Source: Carnobacteriaceae bacterium zg-84
Lineage (GTDB): Bacteria; Bacillota; Bacilli; Lactobacillales; Aerococcaceae
Direction: 5' to 3'
Assembly (NCBI GenBank): GCA_013874835.1
Contig: CP059430.1
Coordinates: 576,864 to 640,863, forward strand
Length of the DNA stretch: 64,000 nt
Positions 57,787 to 64,000 of the stretch are shown one piece after another. A program made the position numbers and the translations under genes. The notes below the pieces were generated by a model that saw only the letters and a list, made by a program, of their open reading frames with translations, did not search any database and was not told where the DNA came from. The first letter of the stretch is position 1; the number at the start of each line of letters is the position of its first letter.

Positions 57787-59832
57787 ATGAAAATAAATAG
57801 TCAAGTATTGAAACAACGTGTGCTATCTATCAATGCTTTTTTGAAAAAGTATCATGTGATAAAATGGGCAGTATTTATCATGCTTTGTATCAGTTTTGTT
57901 TTTAGTAGCTATCTTTTGTTTTTAGCACGTACAACAGATGTAAAAGCGTTAAAAGCTGGGTTGGAACAAACGACAAAAGTATATGATTTACACGATCAAG
58001 AAGCGGGGGAATTGTTTAGTCAAAAAGGGACATATGTCCCTTTAGAACAAATTTCTGAGAATATTGTTAATGCCGTTATTTCAACTGAGGATAAACGTTT
58101 TTATGATCATCAAGGCATAGATTATATGGGTATTGCGCGTTCTTTGGTAGGTTTTGTTACACATGGGTTTAAGCTAACTGGTGGTGGCAGTACTTTAACA
58201 CAACAATTAGCAAAAAATTCATATTTAACGCAACAACAAACGTTTTTAAGAAAAGCTCAAGAAATTTTTTTGGCTTTGGAAATCGAAAGACACTATACCA
58301 AAGATGAGATTTTAACGATGTATTTAAACCACGCTTATTTTGGACATGGGGTCTGGGGAGTTGAAGATGCCTCGAAAAAATATTTTGGAAAGTCGGCAAA
58401 AGATATTAGTGTTTCAGAAGCAGCAGTTATTGCGGGGATGTTAAAAGGTCCGGGATACTACAATCCAATTGATCATGAAGATCAAGCAAAAAATAGACGA
58501 AATACAGTATTGCAGTTAATGGCTGATAATGACAAGATTTCAAAGGACATTTTAGATACAGCTTCTCAAGAACCGATTGTATTAAAAGATGCCTATGAAA
58601 CGGCAACATCTTATAAATATCCTTATTTTTTTGATGCGGTTATTCGTGAGGCAAAAGAAAAGTATGGATTAGATGAGGAAGATATTTTAACGAAAGGTTA
58701 TAAAATATACACGACATTAGATCAGACGTATCAAAATCAATTAGACAATGCGTATGCAAGAGGAGAGTTGTTTCCAAATGCAGATGATGGCACACTTGTT
58801 CAAAGTGCTTCGATTTTAGCTGACCCAACAACAGGCGGTGTTATGGCGTTGATTGGGGGACGGGGAAATTATGTGTATCAAGGATTTTCACGTGCGACAC
58901 AGATGTATCGTCAACCGGGTTCAACATTAAAGCCTTTAGTAGTGTATACACCAGCTTTAGAAAATGGATATACACCAGAATCGATGATGATTGATGAAGA
59001 ATTATCATATGGAACAGATAATTACACGCCTAAAAACTGGGATCATCAAACAGTAGGTACATTACCGATGTATCAAGCATTAGCCTTGAGTAAAAACACT
59101 AGTGCTGTTTGGCTATTGGATAAAATTGGTCTAAAAAAAGGGATTGATAAATTGCATCAATTTGGTATCGAAACAGAAAAGGCAGATCATTATCTGGGTG
59201 TTGCTTTAGGTGGAATGACAAAAGGAGTAACTCCTCTTGCTTTAACAAGTGCATATACAGCTTTTGCTAATAAAGGTGTTCGACAAGATGCTTATTTTAT
59301 TCGACGCATTGTTGATGCGACCGGAGCGGTAATTGTGAATAAAACGCATACCGATAGTCAGCGTGTGATGAGTGAGAAAATTGCTACAGATATGACACGT
59401 ATGATGTTAGGTGTTTATACAAGTGAGGGGACAGGTCAAGTACGATTACCAGCTGGGTTACAAATAGCAGGTAAAACAGGTACAACCGAGTTTGCTGATA
59501 AAGGCGTACAAGACCAGTGGGCTGTTGCTTATACACCTGATTTTGTGTTTACTTCGTGGATGGGATTTGATAAGACAGATGATACACATCATTTAAGTAT
59601 TGACTATCAAAATAGCATTCACCCATTTTTTAATGTTGCTGTGAATAATATCATTGCTGTTTCACCAAAAACATCTTTTGAAACAACATCTATCCAATCT
59701 GAAAAGCAAGCAGAACAAGAACAGAAAAAACAAGATTGGTTAAGTGGTGTGAAAGATTTGGGAGAAACATTGAAAAAAGGTGCTGAAAATTTATGGAATG
59801 GTGTTATTGATTTTTTCAATGGGAAAAAATAA
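57787..59832 (+). CDS. Class A penicillin-binding protein
   Basis: A 681-residue bifunctional peptidoglycan synthase. One membrane anchor lies at about 23-45. The GT51 glycosyltransferase has EDKRFYDHQGIDYMGIARSL (Glu catalytic) and TLTQQLAKN. The transpeptidase has SxxK in PGSTLKPL, SxN in SKNTSA and KTGTT. The C-terminal tail is short and charged. It resembles Pbp2a/Pbp1a of streptococci; I do not choose between them. I start at ATG 57787; a GTG two codons earlier overlaps the binding site. Confidence 0.93.
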   Translation: MKINSQVLKQRVLSINAFLKKYHVIKWAVFIMLCISFVFSSYLLFLARTTDVKALKAGLEQTTKVYDLHDQEAGELFSQKGTYVPLEQISENIVNAVISTEDKRFYDHQGIDYMGIARSLVGFVTHGFKLTGGGSTLTQQLAKNSYLTQQQTFLRKAQEIFLALEIERHYTKDEILTMYLNHAYFGHGVWGVEDASKKYFGKSAKDISVSEAAVIAGMLKGPGYYNPIDHEDQAKNRRNTVLQLMADNDKISKDILDTASQEPIVLKDAYETATSYKYPYFFDAVIREAKEKYGLDEEDILTKGYKIYTTLDQTYQNQLDNAYARGELFPNADDGTLVQSASILADPTTGGVMALIGGRGNYVYQGFSRATQMYRQPGSTLKPLVVYTPALENGYTPESMMIDEELSYGTDNYTPKNWDHQTVGTLPMYQALALSKNTSAVWLLDKIGLKKGIDKLHQFGIETEKADHYLGVALGGMTKGVTPLALTSAYTAFANKGVRQDAYFIRRIVDATGAVIVNKTHTDSQRVMSEKIATDMTRMMLGVYTSEGTGQVRLPAGLQIAGKTGTTEFADKGVQDQWAVAYTPDFVFTSWMGFDKTDDTHHLSIDYQNSIHPFFNVAVNNIIAVSPKTSFETTSIQSEKQAEQEQKKQDWLSGVKDLGETLKKGAENLWNGVIDFFNGKK

Positions 59833-59883
59833 AAACGTCATACCTCGACATCTGAAGGTGTCAAGGTATGACGTTTATTTTTG
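59832..59883 (+). terminator. Terminator of the TPR-cca-PBP operon
   Basis: A roughly 20-bp stem (AAACGTCATACCTCGACATC and near-complement AGGTGTCAAGGTATGACGTT) followed by TATTTTTGG. Confidence 0.88.
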
Positions 59884-59933
59884 GCTCTATAATAAATCGT
59901 CTTGGTGGAGAGCTTTTTTTGCTACTAAAAAGA

Positions 59934-59964
59934 AAAAACGCATTGTAGGACAATGCGTTTTGCT
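59934..59964 (-). terminator. Terminator of rpmB
   Basis: AAAACGCATTGT/ACAATGCGTTTT with an AGG loop, 8 bases past the rpmB stop. The A-run on the plus strand gives the T-run for this minus-strand gene. Confidence 0.85.
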
Positions 59965-59970
59965 GTGTGA

Positions 59971-60159
59971 TTAAACACGTTCAACTTTTCCAGATTTTAA
60001 TGCACGAGCTGAAACCCAAACTTTTTTAGGTTTACCATCTACTAAAATGCGAACTTTTTGTAAGTTAGCTTTCCAAGTACGACGTGAAGCGTTCATCGCA
60101 TGAGAACGTGAGTTACCTGTTTGACTTTTACGTCCAGTAACGAAACATTGTTTAGCCAT
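59971..60159 (-). CDS. rpmB: 50S ribosomal protein L28
   Basis: A 62-residue L28: [20 protein letters not shown] at the start, then [12 protein letters not shown] and [15 protein letters not shown] at the end. GGAGG precedes the ATG on the minus strand. The zinc-binding Cys pairs of some L28 forms are absent. It is alone, with its own promoter and terminator, divergent from pyrF. Confidence 0.96.
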   Translation of the reverse strand: MAKQCFVTGRKSQTGNSRSHAMNASRRTWKANLQKVRILVDGKPKKVWVSARALKSGKVERV

Positions 60160-60222
60160 TGTCTTACCTCCTTTGTCTGTTTAACTGTGAAGAGTATCAA
60201 ACTTACATTCACATACTCCAAT

Positions 60223-60251
60223 AATTTAGCATATATCGAAAAAAAATGCAA
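60223..60251 (-). promoter_or_regulatory. Promoter of rpmB
   Basis: On the minus strand TTGCAT (60246-60251) and TAAATT (60223-60228) with a 17-base spacer. Confidence 0.6.
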
Positions 60252-60281
60252 ATAGAAAACAATAATTTTTGCTCTTTTTAT

Positions 60282-60310
60282 TTGTAATTATAGTTTAATT
60301 ATGCTAGAAT
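60282..60310 (+). promoter_or_regulatory. Promoter of pyrFE
   Basis: TTGTAA (60282-60287) and TAGAAT (60305-60310) with a 17-base spacer. Confidence 0.65.
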
Positions 60311-60327
60311 TTGCAAAAGAAAAACCT

Positions 60328-60420
60328 TTAATATCGTCCGAGAGACGATCAAGGCAAAAAAGAATGAATGGATTGTTGCATTTGCCTTGATAAACAGTAT
60401 CAAGGCATTTTGGTTTTTCA
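60328..60420 (+). promoter_or_regulatory. PyrR-type attenuator of pyrFE
   Basis: Three alternative hairpins. The binding loop ATCGTCCGAGAGACGAT (60333-60349) carries the PyrR-like TCCGAGAGA. The antiterminator pairs ATCAAGGCAAA (60348-60358) with TTTGCCTTGAT (60381-60391). The terminator pairs TGCCTTGAT (60383-60391) with ATCAAGGCA (60399-60407) and ends TTTTGGTTTTT. Since both larger stems use 60383-60391 they exclude each other. UMP-bound PyrR would favour termination. Confidence 0.88.
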
Positions 60421-60443
60421 ATAATAAAAAGGAGCCGAAAAAA

Positions 60444-61136
60444 ATGACAGAAGTAATTGTTGCATTTGATGTATCAACACAAGAGGAATTAGCCTCAATG
60501 TTAGATATGTTTCAAGAACCTATTTATGTAAAAATTGGTATGGAGGCAATGTACCGCTTTGGAGCAAGTTTGTTAACACCAATTAAAGAAAGAGGGCATA
60601 AAATTTTTTTAGATTTAAAATTACATGATATTCCAAATACCGTGTATCACGCAATGAAACAATTAGCAGCCTTGCCTGTTGATATGATCAATGTACATGC
60701 CGGTGGTGGTATTGACATGATGAAAAAAGCTGTTCAAGCAGTCAAAGAAATCAATCCGAATATATTGTGTATTGCTGTAACAGTCTTAACGTCTTTAGAT
60801 GATAAGGTTGTCACAGATGAATTATTATTAAATCAAGGACTAGAAAAAACAGCCTTACACTATGCTAAAAATGCTAAAGAAGCAGGTATGGACGGGGTAG
60901 TATGTAGTGTTCATGAAGTGGAAAAAATTCATGAAGTATGTGGTGCTGATTTTTTATGTGTCACGCCGGGTATCGCATTGTTAACAGCACAAAAAAATGA
61001 CCAAAAACGTATCGCAACGCCACAATATGCCAAAGAAAAAGGCTCTGATTACATTGTTGTCGGTCGTGCTATTACAACAAGTGAAAATCCTTATCAAACA
61101 TATAAACAAATTAAAGGAGATTGTGACCATGAGTAA
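60444..61136 (+). CDS. pyrF: Orotidine 5'-phosphate decarboxylase
   Basis: A 230-residue TIM-barrel enzyme making UMP from OMP. The catalytic DxKxxD region is IFLDLKLHDIPNTV, with VNVHAGGG, VTVLTSL and VTPGI further on. The ATG at 60444 follows AAGGAG; a longer frame upstream runs through the attenuator and is not real. Its last 8 bases overlap pyrE, implying coupled translation. Confidence 0.96.
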   Translation: MTEVIVAFDVSTQEELASMLDMFQEPIYVKIGMEAMYRFGASLLTPIKERGHKIFLDLKLHDIPNTVYHAMKQLAALPVDMINVHAGGGIDMMKKAVQAVKEINPNILCIAVTVLTSLDDKVVTDELLLNQGLEKTALHYAKNAKEAGMDGVVCSVHEVEKIHEVCGADFLCVTPGIALLTAQKNDQKRIATPQYAKEKGSDYIVVGRAITTSENPYQTYKQIKGDCDHE

Positions 61137-61755
61137 AGATATAGCACAAATACTATTGGATACACAAGCAGTTTTTCTATCGGTAGAAAAACCATTTACG
61201 TGGGCAAGTGGTATTCAATCTCCCATTTATTGTGATAATCGAAAAGTATTGGCTTTTCCAAAAGAAAGAGAAACTATTAAACAAGCATTTTTAAACATTT
61301 TAAAAGAATACGACTATGATGCAATTATTGGTACAGCGACAGCTGGTATTCCAATGGCAAGTATATTAGCAGATGCAACAAATAAACCATTAGGTTATGT
61401 AAGAAGTAGTAAAAAAGACCATGGTAGACAAAATCAAATTGAAGGATTTTCGAAAGAACACAGTAAAGTGATTGTCGTTGAAGATTTAATTTCAACGGGG
61501 AAAAGTGTGCTAAAAGTTGTAGATGCATTAAAGGAAGCAGGTATAGAAGTCATTGCTGTTATTGCTATTTTTAGCTATAATATGCACTTATCACAAGAGC
61601 AATTTAGTGCATCAGGTGTGTCATACCGTGTATTAAGTGATTTTAACACATTGATGCAACTTGCTTTAGAACAAGGGATGATTACCTCTCAACAAGAAAA
61701 ACAGTTAAAGAAATTCCAAAATAATCCTCAAAATAATGAATGGATACAAGCGTAA
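61129..61755 (+). CDS. pyrE: Orotate phosphoribosyltransferase
   Basis: A 208-residue enzyme that adds PRPP-derived ribose phosphate to orotate. The PRPP motif is VIVVEDLISTGKSVL, with TWASGIQSPIYCDNR near the start and GTATAGIPMA. The start at 61129 follows AAGGAG within pyrF. The two genes carry out the last two steps of UMP synthesis; the rest of the pathway is not adjacent. A terminator follows. Confidence 0.96.
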   Translation: MSKDIAQILLDTQAVFLSVEKPFTWASGIQSPIYCDNRKVLAFPKERETIKQAFLNILKEYDYDAIIGTATAGIPMASILADATNKPLGYVRSSKKDHGRQNQIEGFSKEHSKVIVVEDLISTGKSVLKVVDALKEAGIEVIAVIAIFSYNMHLSQEQFSASGVSYRVLSDFNTLMQLALEQGMITSQQEKQLKKFQNNPQNNEWIQA

Positions 61756-61761
61756 AGTTAG

Positions 61762-61803
61762 TAAGCAAAAGCAATATGATGATATGTTGCTTTTGCTTTT
61801 TCT
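61762..61803 (+). terminator. Terminator of pyrFE
   Basis: AGCAAAAGCAATAT/ATGTTGCTTTTGCT stem with GATG-type loop, followed by TTTTCTGTTT. Confidence 0.88.
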
Positions 61804-61837
61804 GTTTATTTTTTGTGTTTTTAGAACATTCCTCCCT

Positions 61838-61866
61838 TTGATTTATAAAGCTTATTTTTGTATAAT
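61838..61866 (+). promoter_or_regulatory. Promoter of pncB-nadE
   Basis: TTGATT (61838-61843) and TATAAT (61861-61866) with a 17-base spacer. Confidence 0.75.
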
Positions 61867-61882
61867 GGATAATAATGAAAGA

Positions 61883-61905
61883 TGTTCTACAATTTATGTA
61901 GCACA
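61883..61905. promoter_or_regulatory. Inverted repeat downstream of the pncB promoter, possible NAD-regulator operator
   Basis: TGTTCTACA-ATTTA-TGTAGCACA: 9-bp arms with one mismatch, centred about 28 bases after the -10. NAD genes in Firmicutes are often controlled by NiaR at such sites. The match to a known consensus is not tested. Confidence 0.45.
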
Positions 61906-61930
61906 ATAAGAAAGCAAAGAGGTTATATTC

Positions 61931-63403
61931 ATGATATATCAAGATGATAGTTTAGCGTTACACACAGATTTGTATCAAATTAACATGATGCAAACATATT
62001 GGTTAGAAGGAATTGCAGATAAACGTGCAGTTTTTGAAGCGTATTTTAGAAAAGCACCTTTTTCAAGTGAATATGCAGTATTTGCTGGGTTAGAACGATT
62101 GGTTCAATATATTCAAGGGTTACATTTTTCAGATACTGATATTGCATATTTAAGAGAGCAAGGACAGTATTCTGAAGAATTTTTAGACTATTTAAAAGCG
62201 TTTAAATTTAATGCAACAATTCGTGCACCTCATGAGGGTGAAATTATGTTTGCCAATGAACCATTGGTACAAGTTGAAGGAAGTTTAGCAACGTGTCAGC
62301 TAATTGAAACAGCCTTATTAAATATTTTGAATTTTCAAACACTCATTGCCACAAAAGCATCTCGAATACGTACAGTTTGTGGAAAAGATGATACTATTTC
62401 AGAATTTGGAACACGTCGTGCACAAGAAATGGATGCAGCAATTTGGGGAACAAGAGCAGCTTATATAGGTGGATTTGATTCGACAAGTAACATTAGAGCA
62501 GGTAAAATTTTTGGTATTCCAATTACGGGAACGCATGCTCATGCACTTGTACAAGCATATCGAAATGATTATGATGCATTTAAAGCTTATGCTCAGACAC
62601 ATAAAGATGTTGTTTTTTTAGTAGATACATACGATACATTACGTTCAGGCGTACCAAATGCTATCAAAGTAGCAAAAGAAATGGGAGATCGTATCAACTT
62701 TTTAGGTGTTCGAATTGACAGTGGAGATATGGCGTATACCTCTAAAAAAATCCGTGAACAATTAGATGAAGCAGGATTTCCAAATGCTAAAATTATTGCA
62801 TCGAATGATTTAGATGAAAGAACGATTTTAAACTTAAAAATGCAAGGTGCAAAAATCAATTCATGGGGTGTTGGAACACGTTTAATTACAGCGTATGATC
62901 AGCCAGCTTTAGGTGTTGTGTATAAATTGGTTAGTATCGAAGATGAGAATGGCAATATGGTAGATACAATGAAAATTTCAAGTAATGCTGAAAAAGTGTC
63001 AACGCCAGGTAGAAAACAAGTCTGGAGAATTACACGTAATAGCGATGGAAAATCTGAAGGAGATTATATTGCATTATGGCATGAAAGACCAGACTTATTA
63101 GAAGAATTGTACATGTTTCATCCTGTACATACTTATATCAATAAAACGGTTAAAGATTTTACAGCACGTCCATTGCTTCATGATGTATTCGTTGATGGTC
63201 AATTAGTGATTGATTTACCTACTTTAGAAAGTGTTAAACAATATGCAGAACAATCGCTTAATCATTTATGGGACGAATACCGTCGTATTTTAAATCCAGA
63301 AAAATATCCAGTCGATTTATCTACAATATTGTATGAACAAAAGATGACCAGTATCGAAGAGATAAAAAAACGTGTCAAAAAACAAGTAAAGGAGGTGAAC
63401 TAA
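61931..63403 (+). CDS. pncB: Nicotinate phosphoribosyltransferase
   Basis: A 490-residue enzyme of NAD salvage that makes nicotinate mononucleotide. Conserved parts are [39 protein letters not shown] and [16 protein letters not shown] (landmark GVGTRLIT). It is preceded by AGAGG. Its TAA overlaps the ATG of nadE (TAATG), so the two are translated together and cover the first and last steps of the salvage route. Confidence 0.96.
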   Translation: MIYQDDSLALHTDLYQINMMQTYWLEGIADKRAVFEAYFRKAPFSSEYAVFAGLERLVQYIQGLHFSDTDIAYLREQGQYSEEFLDYLKAFKFNATIRAPHEGEIMFANEPLVQVEGSLATCQLIETALLNILNFQTLIATKASRIRTVCGKDDTISEFGTRRAQEMDAAIWGTRAAYIGGFDSTSNIRAGKIFGIPITGTHAHALVQAYRNDYDAFKAYAQTHKDVVFLVDTYDTLRSGVPNAIKVAKEMGDRINFLGVRIDSGDMAYTSKKIREQLDEAGFPNAKIIASNDLDERTILNLKMQGAKINSWGVGTRLITAYDQPALGVVYKLVSIEDENGNMVDTMKISSNAEKVSTPGRKQVWRITRNSDGKSEGDYIALWHERPDLLEELYMFHPVHTYINKTVKDFTARPLLHDVFVDGQLVIDLPTLESVKQYAEQSLNHLWDEYRRILNPEKYPVDLSTILYEQKMTSIEEIKKRVKKQVKEVN

Positions 63404-64000
63404 TGCGTCCATTACAACAAAATATTATTGAAACATTAAAAGTCAATCCGATAATAGAGGCTCACGATGAGATAAGGCGTAGTGTTGATTTTTTAAAGCG
63501 TTATTTATTGAAAAATCCTTCATTAAAAACATTAGTATTAGGGATTAGTGGTGGGCAAGATTCCACACTAGCAGGAAGATTATCACAGTTGGCTGTCGAG
63601 GAATTAAGACGAGAAACTGGAGATAATACATACCAGTTTATTGCTGTGAGATTACCTTATGGCATACAAGCCGATGAAGATGATGCACAAAAAGCATTAG
63701 CATTTATTTGTCCAGATAAAGTGATGACAGTTAATATTAAAGATGCTGTCGATGCTACACAAGCAAGTTTAGAAATATCGGGTGTCGTGATTAGTGATTT
63801 TAATAAAGGTAATATTAAAGCAAGACAACGTATGATTGTGCAATATGGAATTGCTGGTGCTACGCATGGCGTTGTAGTTGGTACAGATCATGCAGCAGAA
63901 GCAGTTACAGGTTTTTATACAAAATTTGGAGATGGTGGAGCAGATATTATGCCGTTGTGGCGATTAAATAAACGCCAAGGAAGACAACTATTGCAATATT
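63403..64000 (+). CDS. nadE: NH3-dependent NAD synthetase, N-terminal part (3' end outside window)
   Basis: The ATG at 63403 shares a base with the pncB stop and follows GGAGGTG. The 199 codons seen contain the N-type ATP pyrophosphatase motif [13 protein letters not shown] (P-loop SGGQDS near residue 48), [16 protein letters not shown] and [20 protein letters not shown]. This is the short, ammonia-using form without a glutaminase domain. NadE converts deamido-NAD to NAD. The gene runs off the window. Confidence 0.95.
   Translation, partial: MRPLQQNIIETLKVNPIIEAHDEIRRSVDFLKRYLLKNPSLKTLVLGISGGQDSTLAGRLSQLAVEELRRETGDNTYQFIAVRLPYGIQADEDDAQKALAFICPDKVMTVNIKDAVDATQASLEISGVVISDFNKGNIKARQRMIVQYGIAGATHGVVVGTDHAAEAVTGFYTKFGDGGADIMPLWRLNKRQGRQLLQY

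Overview
The window is a low-GC Firmicutes chromosome segment, most likely order Lactobacillales. The evidence is the 16S sequence with its CCTCCTTTCT 3' end, class-typical gene blocks (rpsB-tsf-pyrH-frr, rimP-nusA-ylxR-ylxQ-infB-rbfA, est-rnr-smpB), PyrR- and FMN-controlled leaders, CcpA, PflB/PflA and an Rgg-type regulator. The 16S and the M26/G5 surface protease suggest a host-associated coccus of the Enterococcaceae/Carnobacteriaceae type, but I cannot fix the genus by eye.

Layout. 1-741: 3' end of pyrG. 844-2075 (minus): a small membrane protein and an Rgg-like regulator. 2195-5157: trpX-trpY-trpZ transporter operon behind a leader peptide and a complex attenuator. 5444-8706: rpsB, tsf, pyrH and frr, separated by terminator-like hairpins. 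8746-13868: nusA-infB operon. 14392-14541: rpmG (zinc-free type). 15013-16565: radical SAM/SPASM maturase with a 26-residue peptide gene directly behind it, a candidate RiPP locus, followed by an ABC exporter and an orphan OppA lipoprotein (16787-20293). 20601-23589: TetR regulator divergent from two flavin monooxygenases. 23694-27923: YigZ, TrmL, a degenerate metallophosphoesterase, a Gfo/Idh oxidoreductase and a DEAD-box helicase. 28076-33527: complete rRNA operon (16S, tRNA-Ala, 23S, 5S) plus tRNA-Asn and two tRNA-Thr. 33669-35287: intact ISL3-family insertion sequence with a perfect 8-bp target duplication. 35368-39123: large M26 zinc metalloprotease with G5 repeats and a sortase-like tail, then a minus-strand tRNA-Arg. 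39664-42823: pflB-pflA. 42996-47098: esterase, rnr, smpB, phosphatase. 47234-48919: ccpA and FMN-riboswitch-controlled ribU. 48924-53727: ferredoxin, LysM protein, cmk, rpsA, der, hup. 53848-55194 (minus): two Thr-rich surface proteins. 55342-59832: TPR protein, cca, class A PBP. 59971-60159 (minus): rpmB. 60282-61755: pyrF-pyrE behind a PyrR-type attenuator. 61931-64000: pncB and the start of nadE.

Most of the window is core chromosome: translation factors, ribosomal proteins, nucleotide and NAD synthesis, anaerobic pyruvate metabolism. The accessory or less usual parts are the Rgg pair, the trp leader, the radical SAM peptide locus, the IS element and the M26 protease. The best candidates for something new are the radical SAM/short peptide pair at 15188-16565 and the peptide-leader attenuator at 2255-2490. 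No CRISPR array, prophage or replication origin was seen.
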